Shown in pieces: positions 1 to 8,790 of a stretch of 64,000 bases of DNA. Numbering within the stretch: the stretch's first letter is position 1; the number at the start of each line of letters is the position of its first letter. Under the pieces are notes generated by a model. That model was not told where the DNA came from. It saw only the letters and a list, made by a program, of their open reading frames with translations, and ran no database searches. Source of the DNA: JAFECT01 sp036501825 (lineage in GTDB: Bacteria; Pseudomonadota; Alphaproteobacteria; Caulobacterales; Caulobacteraceae). The stretch is from contig DASXZP010000034.1 in the NCBI GenBank assembly GCA_036501825.1, positions 124,001 to 188,000 on the forward strand, given 5' to 3'. The position numbers and the translations under genes are program-made.

Positions 1-1340
1 GAACGGCCGAGGCCGCCGAACGGCATGTCGCCCGCCGCCCCCGTGGTCGGCCGGTTCCAGTTCACCACGCCGGCGCGGATGTGGGCGGAGAACTTGCGCC
101 ACAGCGCTTCATCGTTGCTGATCAAGCCCGCGGACAGGCCGAAGGCGGTGTCGTTGGCCTTGGCGAGCGCGGCGTCGAAGTCGTTGACGCGGAACACCTG
201 CAACACCGGCGCGAAGATCTCCTCGTCCGGCGTCGAGGGCGCATCGGTCATGTCGATCAGGCCTGGACGTACAAAGGCCGGTCCGAGGTCATCCGCAGCG
301 CGGAATTCGCGCACAGCCTTGCCGCCGAGCGCGTTCGCACGCTCCAGCGCGTTTGCCGCCGCGCGGGCTGAGATCAGCGGCCCCATGTAGGGCTCGACCG
401 CCCCGTTCCACGGCCCGATCACCAGCCGATCCGACAGGGCGGCGACTGCGTCGATGACGGCGTCGCCTTCGGGGCCGGCCTTGACGATCAGGCGTCGCGT
501 GCAGGAACAGCGCTGGCCGGTGGTGACATAGGCCGATTGCACCACCAGGCTCGCGATAGCCTCGACATCCCCCGCGTCCCAGACCACCAGCGGATTGTCG
601 CCGCCGAGTTCGAGCGCCAGGATCACATGCGAATTGTCGGCGAATTTGCGCCGGAAGATGTCGCCCGCCGTGGCCGAGCCGGTGAACATCAGGGCGTCGA
701 TGGGCTGGTCCAGCAGAGCCTGACCGGTCTCGCGCGCGCCTTGCACGACGTTGACCACACCGGCGGGCAATCCGGCGGCGTCGAACGCCTCAGCCATGAA
801 CTGGCCGGCGGCGGGGGTCTCCTCCGACGGCTTGAACACCACCGTGTCGCCCGCCAGCAGGGCGGGGACGATGTGGCCGTTGGGCAGGTGGCCCGGGAAG
901 TTGAACGGGCCGAGCACCGCGGCGACCCCGTGCGGGCGGTGGCGCAGCACGGCGCGGCCGAAGCCCATGGCCGCCTCGCGCTCGCCCGCGCGTTCGGCGT
1001 GGGCGCGGATGGAGATGTCGACCTTGCCGGCCATGGCGCCGAGTTCAGCGCGGGTTTCCCACAATGCCTTGCCGGTCTCGCGCGACAACAGCTCCGCGCC
1101 TTGCTCGGCGCGCTCTTTCAGCACGGTCTGGTAGCGCTTCACCGCTTCGATGCGCTCGGCGACCGGACGCTCCGCCCAATCCGCAAAGGCGCCGCGCGCC
1201 GCGTCGAAGGCGCGCTCAACGTCGGGTGCGATGGCGGCGTTGCCGCTCCATACCGTCTCGCCCGTGGCCGGGTCCTTGGACTCGAAGCGCGCGCCGGAGC
1301 CGTCGACCCATTTTCCGCCGATGAAGAGTTTGCCGTCCAC
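1..1340 (-). CDS. astD: N-succinylglutamate 5-semialdehyde dehydrogenase, C-terminus cut by window edge
   Basis: This NAD(P)-dependent aldehyde dehydrogenase oxidises N-succinylglutamate semialdehyde to N-succinylglutamate in the AST arginine degradation pathway. About 446 codons are visible without a stop; the family is near 490 residues, so roughly the last 40 lie outside the window. The N-terminus reads VDGKLFIGGKWVDGSG. The catalytic glutamate lies in LALELGGDNP and the nucleophilic cysteine in GQRCSCTRRL, both typical of AstD. I chose the GTG start at 1340 because it lies 2 nt after the astA stop and has an AGTGAGGA-type ribosome site inside the astA end. It is translated downstream of astA in one operon. 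An ATG-only gene caller would miss it. Confidence 0.93.
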   Translation of the reverse strand, partial: MDGKLFIGGKWVDGSGARFESKDPATGETVWSGNAAIAPDVERAFDAARGAFADWAERPVAERIEAVKRYQTVLKERAEQGAELLSRETGKALWETRAELGAMAGKVDISIRAHAERAGEREAAMGFGRAVLRHRPHGVAAVLGPFNFPGHLPNGHIVPALLAGDTVVFKPSEETPAAGQFMAEAFDAAGLPAGVVNVVQGARETGQALLDQPIDALMFTGSATAGDIFRRKFADNSHVILALELGGDNPLVVWDAGDVEAIASLVVQSAYVTTGQRCSCTRRLIVKAGPEGDAVIDAVAALSDRLVIGPWNGAVEPYMGPLISARAAANALERANALGGKAVREFRAADDLGPAFVRPGLIDMTDAPSTPDEEIFAPVLQVFRVNDFDAALAKANDTAFGLSAGLISNDEALWRKFSAHIRAGVVNWNRPTTGAAGDMPFGGLGR

Positions 1341-1342
1341 GT

Positions 1343-2347
1343 TCAGATCCTCACTCGCACCCGGTCGCCCGCCTTCACCCCCAGCACCTCGCCGGCTTCC
1401 TTGCCGATCAGCACCGTGTCACCGTCCACCGCCGCGGGCGTGCGCACCGAGCGGAAGCGTTGGAAATCGTCGATGGCGACCAGCGCGGGGCCGGTGGAGA
1501 CGGCGTCTTCGAACTGCACCGTGAGGCGCAGGCTCTCGCGCACGGTTCTGATTTCGTCGCGCGGGCAGATCATGGTCGGGCCGGCGTCGAAGATGTCGAT
1601 CAGGCCGTTGGCGCGGAAGCCTTCGCGCTCCAGCAGCGCCTTGGCGCCTTCGCCTTCGCGGTGAACGCGGCTGATTACCTCGCGCGCCGGCTCCGGCAGC
1701 AGCTCGACGTAGATCGGGTGGCGCGGCGCCAGGTCCAGGATGAACTGACCGTCGGTGGAAGCGCTCATCCGGTCGGCGTCGGCGAAGGGCATGTGGAAGA
1801 AGGTGGAGGCGACGTGGTCCCAGAACGGGCACGAGCCGTCGTCATCGAACCAACCGCGCAGTTCCGACAGCACGTTCTCCGCGATGCGTGACGGATCGGT
1901 CGCCATCAGCAGATAGCGCGACTGCGCCAGCAACTGGCCGGCGCCGCCGCGGCGGCGTTCCGGCTTCAGGAACAGCGAGCCGACCTCGGACCACCCCGCG
2001 CACTCGTTCACCAGCACGATGGCCTGGTGGTCGAAGCGGATCTGCAGCGTCGGGGATGACTGGGCGAAGGTGACGATGCGGAAAGAAAAGAACGGCCGCT
2101 TCAGCCCGACCGCGGCCTTCACCCCGGCGACGCCCACCACCTCGCCCGTGTCGGAATCCTCGAGCATGAGGGTGTACCAGCACTCCAGCGGCGCCAGGCG
2201 GCCGGAGAAACTGGCGGCGGAGACGTCCAGGCGCTCGCGCAGCGTGGGTTCGTGCTCGGGCAGGCTGGTGAAACCCTGGCCCGACAGCACGGCGAGCTCC
2301 ATCAGGGAGTCGAAATCGGCGGGACCGGCGGGTCGGACGAACAGCAT
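1343..2347 (-). CDS. astA: arginine N-succinyltransferase
   Basis: AstA transfers succinyl from succinyl-CoA to the alpha-amino group of arginine, the first step of the AST pathway in the cytoplasm. The 334-residue length matches the family (about 340). It begins MLFVRPAGPADFDSLMELA and carries the family's GNAT-like blocks, such as SLFLKPERRRGGAGQLLAQS and the ALLEREGFRANGLIDIFDAG region near the C-terminus. It starts 1 nt after the stop of the upstream M20 hydrolase gene and ends 2 nt before astD, so the three are surely one transcript. Identification is strong from length, motifs and the adjacent astD. Confidence 0.93.
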   Translation of the reverse strand: MLFVRPAGPADFDSLMELAVLSGQGFTSLPEHEPTLRERLDVSAASFSGRLAPLECWYTLMLEDSDTGEVVGVAGVKAAVGLKRPFFSFRIVTFAQSSPTLQIRFDHQAIVLVNECAGWSEVGSLFLKPERRRGGAGQLLAQSRYLLMATDPSRIAENVLSELRGWFDDDGSCPFWDHVASTFFHMPFADADRMSASTDGQFILDLAPRHPIYVELLPEPAREVISRVHREGEGAKALLEREGFRANGLIDIFDAGPTMICPRDEIRTVRESLRLTVQFEDAVSTGPALVAIDDFQRFRSVRTPAAVDGDTVLIGKEAGEVLGVKAGDRVRVRI

Positions 2348-2348
2348 G

Positions 2349-3605
2349 TCAGGCCGCCTCTTTCAGTCTGAGCGCCTTCAGCGCCGGGGCGTCAATCTCG
2401 CCCGAGGCGAGCTTCATCAGGATCAGGGCGGAGAGTTGCGCCCGCTCGACGAAGCTTTGCGGCCAGGCGAACTCGTTTTCGGAATGGATGTCGCCGCCGC
2501 GCACCCCCAGCGTATCGACGTTGGGCAGGCCCGCGGCATAGAGGTTGTTGCCCTCGCACACGCCGCCGGACGGTTTGAACTGGATCGCCTGGCCGAGCAG
2601 CCCCGCGGTCTCCTCGACCGCGCCGATCAGCTGCGTTTGCGCCGCGTCCAGCGGCTTGGCCGGACGGGTGAAGCCGCCGTGCAGCGAGACGCGCAGGTCG
2701 TGCAGGCCGACCGAGGCCGAGACGATGCGGTCGACCGCGTCCTGCACCCATTGCGCCGAGGCGGCGTCGGGCACGCGCACATTGAAGCGCACCACCGCGT
2801 TTTCCGGCACGACGTTCAGCGGGGACCCGCCCGCCACGGCGGCGACGTTCACCGTGACCCCCTCGCGCTGGCCGTTCAGCTCGCTCAGCCGCGCGACGAT
2901 GGTGGCGGCGCCGACCACCGCGTTGCGGCCGCTGGCGAAATCGCGCCCGGCGTGGGCCGCCTTGCCCTTCACCGCGATGTGGAAGTTGCCCGAACCCTTG
3001 CGCGCCCCGGCCATGGTGCCGTCGGACAGGGCGGGCTCATACGTCAGGCCGACGTGGCCCAGGGCGCCGAGTTCGGCGAGGTAGGGCGCCGAAGCCAGCG
3101 AGCCGATCTCTTCGTCCGGCGACAACAGCACGCGATAGCCGACGTTGTCCTTCGCGGCGTGACGCTCGAAGCTTTCAAGCGCGGCCAGCATGACGCTGAT
3201 GCCGCCCTTCATGTCGGCGACGCCCGGTCCCCACAGGGCGCCGTCGTCGCGGCGGCGCACGATCTGGAACGGGCTCGAAGCCGGATAGACGGTGTCGTAG
3301 TGGCCGGTCAGCACGACCTGCACCGGCGCATGCGGCCGCACTTCGACATAGAGCGCATCGGGATGCGTCTGGCGCCGTTCGGAGCCGTCGTCGGCGATCT
3401 CCAGACTGGGAGTCAGCGGCTTGCGTTCGACGGTGGCGGGCAGTGACTTCAGCGCGTCTTCGAGGACCGCGCGTTGCCGCTCCAGGCCGTCCAGATGGCG
3501 GCTGCCGGAATTGATCGCGCACCAGTCCACGGCGCGCGAAACGATTGCGCCGCCCCGCTCGGCGATGGCGTCGAGCACGGTCTTGTCTTCGCTAAGGATC
3601 CGCAT
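2349..3605 (-). CDS. M20-family metallohydrolase leading the ast operon
   Basis: This is a 418-residue zinc hydrolase of the ArgE/DapE/CPG2 class (peptidase M20 with dimerisation domain). Metal-binding landmarks are HYDTVYPA, GVADMKGGISVM (bridging Asp) and the catalytic pair in LLSPDEEIGS. The lid/dimerisation domain follows (FHIAVKGKAAHAGRDF). There is no signal peptide, so it should be cytoplasmic. Being the first gene of the astA-astD operon, it probably acts on a succinylated or acylated amino acid. M20 enzymes include the desuccinylase DapE and the deacetylase ArgE, so a role as a succinylglutamate desuccinylase, or as an N-acyl amino acid hydrolase feeding arginine in, is plausible but unproven. 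No astE or astB is visible in the window. Confidence 0.85.
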   Translation of the reverse strand: MRILSEDKTVLDAIAERGGAIVSRAVDWCAINSGSRHLDGLERQRAVLEDALKSLPATVERKPLTPSLEIADDGSERRQTHPDALYVEVRPHAPVQVVLTGHYDTVYPASSPFQIVRRRDDGALWGPGVADMKGGISVMLAALESFERHAAKDNVGYRVLLSPDEEIGSLASAPYLAELGALGHVGLTYEPALSDGTMAGARKGSGNFHIAVKGKAAHAGRDFASGRNAVVGAATIVARLSELNGQREGVTVNVAAVAGGSPLNVVPENAVVRFNVRVPDAASAQWVQDAVDRIVSASVGLHDLRVSLHGGFTRPAKPLDAAQTQLIGAVEETAGLLGQAIQFKPSGGVCEGNNLYAAGLPNVDTLGVRGGDIHSENEFAWPQSFVERAQLSALILMKLASGEIDAPALKALRLKEAA

Positions 3606-3653
3606 GCGGCGCGGAACCTACAGGGATAGGCTTTTTGCGCAACCCCGGGGGCT

Positions 3654-3675
3654 AAAACCCCTTACGATGTAAGGG
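3654..3675 (-). terminator. probable intrinsic terminator of the acyl-CoA synthetase gene
   Basis: Immediately after the stop codon of the minus-strand gene at 3676, the minus strand has a 7-bp stem CCCTTAC/GTAAGGG with a 3-nt loop followed by GTTTTAGC. The T tract is short. It sits in the 70-nt gap between the synthetase gene and the ast operon. Confidence 0.5.
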
Positions 3676-5442
3676 TTACGGGGCCGGAACGAACAGCTTT
3701 TTCAGCTCGCCCTTGAGGATCTTGCCGTTGGCGTTGCGCGGCAGCATGTCCCGGCTCAGGATCACCCGGACGGGGACCTTGAACGCCGCCAGCCGGTCGG
3801 CCACGTGGGCGCGCAGATCGTCCTCGCTCGCCGTCGATCCCGCCTTAAGCGTCACCACCGCCCCGGGCTCTTCGCCGAGCGTCTGGTGCGGGATCGGCAC
3901 CAGGCCCGCATCGAGCACGTCGGGGTGTTCGTAGAGCACCGCTTCGACTTCCGCCGAATAGATGTTCTCGCCGCCGCGGATGATCATGTCCTTGGCGCGG
4001 TCGACGATGTAGCAGAAGCCCTCTTCGTCGATACGCGCGAGATCGCCGGTCTTCACCCAGCCGTCGACGAAGGTTTCCGCCGACGCCTGCGGCTTGTTCC
4101 AGTAACCGACCACAATGCCGGGGCCCTTGCCCCACAGTTCACCGACTTCGCCCGGCGGCACGGTTTCGCCGTTCGAGCCAACAACCTTCATCTCGCAGAC
4201 GGGTGACGCGGGGCCGCAGCTCTCGGGCCGGTGCTGATAGTCTTCGGCGTAGTGGTGCGTGAAGCTGCCGGAGGTTTCGGTCATGCCCCAGCCGGTGCCG
4301 GGCTGCGATTTCGGGAAGGCTTCCTTCAGGCGCCGCACCAGTTCCGCCGCCGCCGGCGCGCCGCCGTAGCTGACGGTGTCGAGCGACGACAGGTCGTATT
4401 TCAGGCGCGCGGGATGTTCGAGCAACTGCCAGGCAATGGTCGGCACGCCGCCGGTGAGGGTCACGCGCTCCTTCTCGATCATGGCGAAGGCCGCCTCCGG
4501 CTCCCAGCGCCGCATCATGACGATGCGCGACCCACCGAAGATGGTCGGGCCCAGCACCGCGCACAGGCCGGTGACGTGGAAGAACGGGATGGCGAGCAGC
4601 CCCACCTTTTGCGGCGCGTTGGGATCCGGCGCGGGCGGCGCCTCGCCGCGGCGCACGAAGCTGCGCGCCTGCGAGATCGCGGCGGTCAGCACGTTCGACA
4701 TGGCGTTGCGGTGGGTGCCGAGCGCCCCCTTCGGCGCGCCGGTGGTGCCAGAAGTATAGAGAATGGTCGCGTTGTCTTCCGGGTCGATCGCGACATCGGG
4801 GAGGGGTGTGTCGGGGAGCTGCGCCCAGGCGTCGGGGCGGCCGATGATGTCTTCGAGTTTTTTCAGACGCGGACGCGACAGTTCCTCGTCGTCGCGCGCG
4901 ACATAGACGCATTCGAGGGCGGGACATTCGGGCAGGCGCTCGGCCAGGCGATGCAGCCGCTCGGCGTCGAGGATGGCGATCCTGGCGCCTGAATCGATCA
5001 GGCCGTACTCCAGCTCCTGACCCGTCCACCAGGCGTTCAGCGGCGTTACCACGGCGCCCGCCAGCGAGGCGGCGAAGAAGGCCACCGGCCACTCCGGCAT
5101 GTTGCGCATGGCGATGGCGACCCGGTCGCCCTTTTTCAGCCCTGCCTCCTGCAGCTCGCGCGCGAACACCAGGGCGGCGCGGGCGAAGGCGTCGTAGGAG
5201 ACCCGCTCCCCCTCGTAGACCATGAAGATGCGCTCGCCCCAGGCGCGGCCGGCGGCGAACAGGTCGACGAAGGTCTTGGGCCCGTTCTTCCAGACCCGCG
5301 TCTTCACCCCGCGGATGTCCAGCTCCTCGATCTCGAACACGGCGCCCGGCTGGGTCATCAGGGCATGGGCCTGGGCCAGCGACAGGGCAGGCCAGGACCC
5401 AAGGGCGTCCGGGCGGGCGTCTTGGGTGGCGTCGACGGTCAT
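3676..5442 (-). CDS. AMP-dependent acyl-CoA synthetase/ligase
   Basis: This 588-residue adenylate-forming enzyme activates a carboxylic acid, probably a fatty or aromatic acid, with ATP and CoA. The phosphate-binding loop is TILYTSGTTGAPKGA. The adenylate-binding motif is GWGMTETSG, the hinge is VDRAKDMIIRGGENIYS, and the C-terminal catalytic lysine lies in PRNANGKILKGELKKL. The acid substrate cannot be read from the sequence. There is no signal peptide. A short hairpin terminator follows, so it is likely transcribed separately from the ast genes. The 124-nt gap to the divergent desaturase-like gene should hold both promoters, but I saw no convincing boxes. Confidence 0.88.
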   Translation of the reverse strand: MTVDATQDARPDALGSWPALSLAQAHALMTQPGAVFEIEELDIRGVKTRVWKNGPKTFVDLFAAGRAWGERIFMVYEGERVSYDAFARAALVFARELQEAGLKKGDRVAIAMRNMPEWPVAFFAASLAGAVVTPLNAWWTGQELEYGLIDSGARIAILDAERLHRLAERLPECPALECVYVARDDEELSRPRLKKLEDIIGRPDAWAQLPDTPLPDVAIDPEDNATILYTSGTTGAPKGALGTHRNAMSNVLTAAISQARSFVRRGEAPPAPDPNAPQKVGLLAIPFFHVTGLCAVLGPTIFGGSRIVMMRRWEPEAAFAMIEKERVTLTGGVPTIAWQLLEHPARLKYDLSSLDTVSYGGAPAAAELVRRLKEAFPKSQPGTGWGMTETSGSFTHHYAEDYQHRPESCGPASPVCEMKVVGSNGETVPPGEVGELWGKGPGIVVGYWNKPQASAETFVDGWVKTGDLARIDEEGFCYIVDRAKDMIIRGGENIYSAEVEAVLYEHPDVLDAGLVPIPHQTLGEEPGAVVTLKAGSTASEDDLRAHVADRLAAFKVPVRVILSRDMLPRNANGKILKGELKKLFVPAP

Positions 5443-5566
5443 CGGGGGCCGCTCCGGTAAGGGCTTTCTGATCGTTGATAAGGCTTCCCGCCGCCGGATT
5501 CGAGCCTTTTACGCGGCGTTAGAGCCGCCCGGCCTAGGCTCAGGTCCCCAACAGTCGGCGGTTCGG

Positions 5567-6394
5567 ATGCCCTGGTCGATCATCTTGGTGGCCATAGCCT
5601 TCGTGGTCTTCGCGGGCCTGGCCAAGCTCACGCCCTGCAACCCGGGCCAGAAAGTGCTGAGCCGGGATCTGCCCGACGACGTGCTCTATTATCTGGTGGG
5701 GACCTTCCTCTACACCGGACTCAGCGCCGCGCTGCTGAAGATCCTGATCGACTGGGCCTTCGCCGGGAACGCCGCCGGCGTCTGGCAGGCGATCCAGCAC
5801 GGCTATGGGCCGCAGCGCAGCTTGCCGATCTGGCTGCAGGTGCTCTTGGTGTTCGTGGTCACCGACGTGATCCAGTACTGGCTGCACCGCGCCTTTCACA
5901 CCTCGGTGCTCTGGCCGTTCCACGCCGTGCACCACAGCGCCGAGAGCGTGGACTGGACCACGACCTTCCGGGTGCATCCGGTGCAGTTTCTGATCTACAG
6001 CGCCGGCGTCGCCATGCTGGTCGCGGTGATGGGTTTCTCGCCGGTGACCTTCGTGGTCGTGGCGCCGGTGAACTTCTTCGTCGGGACCTTCGTTCATTCC
6101 AACCTTAACTGGACGCTGGGGCCGTTGCGTTACGTGATCGCGACGCCGGTGTTCCACCGCTGGCACCACTCAAACGATCCGGCGCTGTGCAACAAGAACT
6201 TTGCGCCGACCTTTCCGGTGCTCGACCTGATGTTCGGCACCTTCCACATGCCGAAGGACCGCCTGCCCAGCGACTATGGGGCCGAAGGCGTGCCGCCGAA
6301 TTTCCTCGGCCAGATGGCCTATCCGTTCGCGGCGCTGATCACGCGCTTTACGCGCCGCGCGCCCACGCCGGGCTTCGGCTCGGGGGGCGCGTGA
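5567..6394 (+). CDS. sterol desaturase / fatty acid hydroxylase family membrane protein
   Basis: This is a 275-residue integral membrane di-iron oxygenase. The histidine clusters of the superfamily are present: WLHRAFH, HAVHHS and FHRWHHSN. Hydrophobic segments occur at the start (PWSIILVAIAFVVFAGLA) and in the middle (LLVFVVTDVIQYWL; VAVMGFSPVTFVVVAPVNFF). Members hydroxylate or desaturate sterols, carotenoids or fatty acyl chains; the substrate is unknown here. The open frame extends upstream into the divergent gene, but I place the start at ATG 5567 because it opens directly on the first membrane helix. Its end overlaps the next gene by 4 nt (GTGA), so the two are co-translated. Confidence 0.82.
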   Translation: MPWSIILVAIAFVVFAGLAKLTPCNPGQKVLSRDLPDDVLYYLVGTFLYTGLSAALLKILIDWAFAGNAAGVWQAIQHGYGPQRSLPIWLQVLLVFVVTDVIQYWLHRAFHTSVLWPFHAVHHSAESVDWTTTFRVHPVQFLIYSAGVAMLVAVMGFSPVTFVVVAPVNFFVGTFVHSNLNWTLGPLRYVIATPVFHRWHHSNDPALCNKNFAPTFPVLDLMFGTFHMPKDRLPSDYGAEGVPPNFLGQMAYPFAALITRFTRRAPTPGFGSGGA

Positions 6395-7575
6395 GGGTCG
6401 CGCTGACCACCGAAGCGGCCGCGTGGCTTTCGAGCCTTTCGCCTGCGCGCCTGCATGCCGCGGCGGCCTCGACGCGTCTGCACCAGGTCGATGCCGTGGT
6501 CACCGGCCTTGCCTTGCTGGTGGTCGCCGACCTCGTCCTGCGCGCCGGCCTGCTCGCGCGCGTGCGCCAGCACATCGAGGGGGAACGCCGGCGGCCCTGG
6601 CTGGTCACCGCCGTTTGCGGTCTGGTGATGAGCGCGATCCTGGTCGAGGTGTGGGAGACCTGCGCGGCCTTCGGCGCCTGGGACGAAAACGGCGCGCCGA
6701 TCTCGAACCTGCTGCCGACTCTGTTGTCCTTCTGGTCGCGCGCGGGGATCACCATCCTCGGCTTCACGGTCGCGGGCTCGGTGCTTTACGCCTTGATGCG
6801 GCGGCTGCCACGCGCCTGGTGGGCCATCGCCGCCGGCGCCTTGAGCATTTTCTTCTTCGCCACCCTTTGGGCGCCCGATGTGCTGGCGTCGGGAACCTCC
6901 GGCATGGCCGAGGCGCCCGCGGGGGCGGTGCGCGACGGGGTGCTCGATCTCATTCACAGCGAAGGATTGCCGGCCGAAGGCGTTCAGGTTTCGCCGCGGC
7001 CCGGCCTCGACGCCGACGTGACCGGCGGCCTGGGTCTGGCGCACGTGGACGTGACGCAAGCCATGCTGAAGGAGCCTGCCTCGGAGGCGCGCGCGGCGGT
7101 GGGACACGTGATGGGCCACCAGGCGCACCGCGACCTGTTCTCCTACGCGATCCTGCTGAGCGCGCTGGCGTTCCTCGGCTTCTTCGTCACCGATCGGTTC
7201 TTTGCGACGTTTCAGCGTCTGCTGAGCTACAAGCGGCCGCTTTGGCCGTCGGATCCCGAAGGCATGCCGGTGATGGCCATGTTTCTGGTGGCGTGGCTGG
7301 CGGCCTCGGCGGTGGCGACCAATAATTTCGTGCGCCTGATCAACGTCGGCGCCGATCAGTATTCGCTCGATCATGCGCACGAGCCGGACGGCCTGGCGCT
7401 TTGGCTGCTGCACGACTGGAACGGCGACAAGCCCGATCCGACGCCCTTGGAAGAGACGCTGTTCTACGACCACCCGTCGCTAGCCAGCCGTCTCGATCAT
7501 GTCGCGCAATGGAAAGCCGCGCACAAAACCGCCTCCGTCGCCATTGCGCAACGCGCGGGCGCCGGAGGCGGTTAG
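6391..7575 (+). CDS. membrane M48 (Ste24-like) peptidase homologue with degenerate active site
   Basis: This 394-residue protein starts at GTG 6391 overlapping the preceding stop (GTGA). It has several transmembrane segments (for example TGLALLVVADLVLRAGLLA, AGITILGFTVAGSVLYALM, WAIAAGALSIFFFATLWA). Its C-terminal half resembles CAAX-prenyl-protease/M48 peptidases, including the late DPTPLEETLFYDHPSLASRL block typical of Ste24. The zinc-binding HExxH is replaced by HVMGH (nt about 7105-7119), losing the catalytic glutamate. The usual ExxAD third-ligand motif reads NVGAD. It is therefore probably not an active zinc protease. A role supporting the co-translated desaturase-like protein is only an inference. 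Confidence 0.7.
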   Translation: MRVALTTEAAAWLSSLSPARLHAAAASTRLHQVDAVVTGLALLVVADLVLRAGLLARVRQHIEGERRRPWLVTAVCGLVMSAILVEVWETCAAFGAWDENGAPISNLLPTLLSFWSRAGITILGFTVAGSVLYALMRRLPRAWWAIAAGALSIFFFATLWAPDVLASGTSGMAEAPAGAVRDGVLDLIHSEGLPAEGVQVSPRPGLDADVTGGLGLAHVDVTQAMLKEPASEARAAVGHVMGHQAHRDLFSYAILLSALAFLGFFVTDRFFATFQRLLSYKRPLWPSDPEGMPVMAMFLVAWLAASAVATNNFVRLINVGADQYSLDHAHEPDGLALWLLHDWNGDKPDPTPLEETLFYDHPSLASRLDHVAQWKAAHKTASVAIAQRAGAGGG

Positions 7576-7592
7576 GGCTTCCCGGACCGGAA

Positions 7593-7931
7593 TCAGCGGC
7601 CGACTTGGCGGCTGACGCCGTTCTCCTCGCGGTTCAGCCGGCGCGCTTCGTGGCGCGTCAGGTGGCCGCCGTGCCGGGAAGCGAAGCGGCGCTCTTGCAA
7701 GCGAATGCCGCGCTCTTCGCGATGGATGAACCGCGCCTTGTGCACGCCCACCACGCCGTCGCGACGCTCGATGACGGCGCGGCGATGCAGGTGGTTGAGG
7801 CGATGGTTCACCTCGACGCGGGCGGGGTGATGCCGCTGCCAGACGGTCTCGGCCGAGGCGCTGTTGGCGGCGCCGGCGAGCAGGGTGGCGAAACCCATGG
7901 CGAGCAGGGCGGCTTTGATACTGGTCTTCAT
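7593..7931 (-). CDS. small secreted His/Arg-rich protein of unknown function
   Basis: A 112-residue protein with a clear Sec signal peptide (MKTSIKAALLAMGFATLLAG ending at NSASA). The mature part is very basic and rich in Arg and His (RHHPARVEVNHRLNHLHRR; RFASRHGGHLTRHEARRLNR). No enzymatic motif is visible. The start is supported by a GGAG ribosome site just upstream. The composition could suit metal, nucleic acid or envelope-polyanion binding, but nothing in the context decides. It is convergent with the M48-like gene, 17 nt away. Confidence 0.7.
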   Translation of the reverse strand: MKTSIKAALLAMGFATLLAGAANSASAETVWQRHHPARVEVNHRLNHLHRRAVIERRDGVVGVHKARFIHREERGIRLQERRFASRHGGHLTRHEARRLNREENGVSRQVGR

Positions 7932-8105
7932 GACTCCAATCTCCGTTTGTCGATCCGTCGATCGATCGACGGTGATTGGAGACTAGATCGCGGCGTCTGA
8001 ACGGCCCTCAAGGCCCAAGCTTCACCTTCGGTTCATCGGGGTGAACCGGGGAAAACACCCAACTTGGCCGTTGACCCGCGCGCGTCAACGCAGAAGAAAG
8101 AAAAA

Positions 8106-8196
8106 CGCGGAGATCGCAGAGAAAGAAGAAAGACGCAGAGATCGCGGAGGTGTCTTCTCTGCGTTCTCCGCGGTTTCTTTCTCTGCGATCTCTGCG
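8106..8196. repeat. long imperfect inverted repeat in an intergenic gap
   Basis: Within the gene-free 7932-8230 stretch, positions 8110-8127 are exactly complementary to 8175-8192 (18 bp, GAGATCGCAGAGAAAGAA on the left). One mismatch and three more pairs extend this outward. The centre contains further GCAGAG/CTCTGC half-copies (about 8133-8150 and 8153-8172), so the element is built from repeats of a roughly 10-nt unit. It would fold into a long hairpin. Such units occur as dispersed intergenic repeats in bacteria; copy number here is unknown. The remainder of 7932-8230 shows no gene. Confidence 0.75.
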
Positions 8197-8230
8197 GTAA
8201 AAATCCGCCTGCGGCGGGCGCCGCTGGCGC

Positions 8231-8749
8231 CTACTTCACGTCGGTGCAGGCATCCGGTTTTTGGTGTTTGGCGATCTTTTCGCGGGCGCATTTGTTGTGG
8301 CGTTCGAGCAGGCCGCGGATGCTGCCCTGGTCGGGTTCGATGACGTCGTAGATCAGCCAGCGTCCGCCGATCTTTTTCCACACCACTTGCCAGGAACCCT
8401 TCGCTTCGCTGTCGCTGACGGTCGCGATCCAGTCGGCGCCCTGGCTATGGCCCGACCACTTATAGGTTCCGCCCACGTCCTGACATCCGCACACCGGATC
8501 CCAATCGAGCACATCGACGCCGTCCATCAGCTTCGAGTTGTCCTGATCGAGCTTGGTCAGCGCCGGATCAAAGTACTTCTGGCCGATCATCGCGTTCGAC
8601 CCCTTCGCCGTCACCTTGTATGACGCCATGATCTTGCGCATCAGCGCGTCGGGCGTGTCGGCGCCGCCCGCGGCCGTCGCTGCAGAACCGAAAGCAAGCA
8701 CCAACCCCGCCGCCGCCGTGGCGAAAATCGCGGTTTTACCGGAACGCAT
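8231..8749 (-). CDS. secreted protein, DUF3828-like
   Basis: A 172-residue exported protein with signal peptide (MRSGKTAIFATAAAGLVLAF to ATAAGG) and a small alpha+beta domain. That domain has the pattern YFDPALTKLDQD...DVLDWDPVCGCQD and a C-terminal WQVVWKKIGGRWLIYDV strand pair. This resembles the DUF3828 group of periplasmic proteins with unknown function; I am only moderately sure of the family. The start has a good GGAGG site upstream. No partner gene is suggested by its neighbours. Confidence 0.72.
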   Translation of the reverse strand: MRSGKTAIFATAAAGLVLAFGSAATAAGGADTPDALMRKIMASYKVTAKGSNAMIGQKYFDPALTKLDQDNSKLMDGVDVLDWDPVCGCQDVGGTYKWSGHSQGADWIATVSDSEAKGSWQVVWKKIGGRWLIYDVIEPDQGSIRGLLERHNKCAREKIAKHQKPDACTDVK

Positions 8750-8790
8750 GCAGGCCTCCCCATCCGTGTGAACGGGAGGCTATAGCACAG

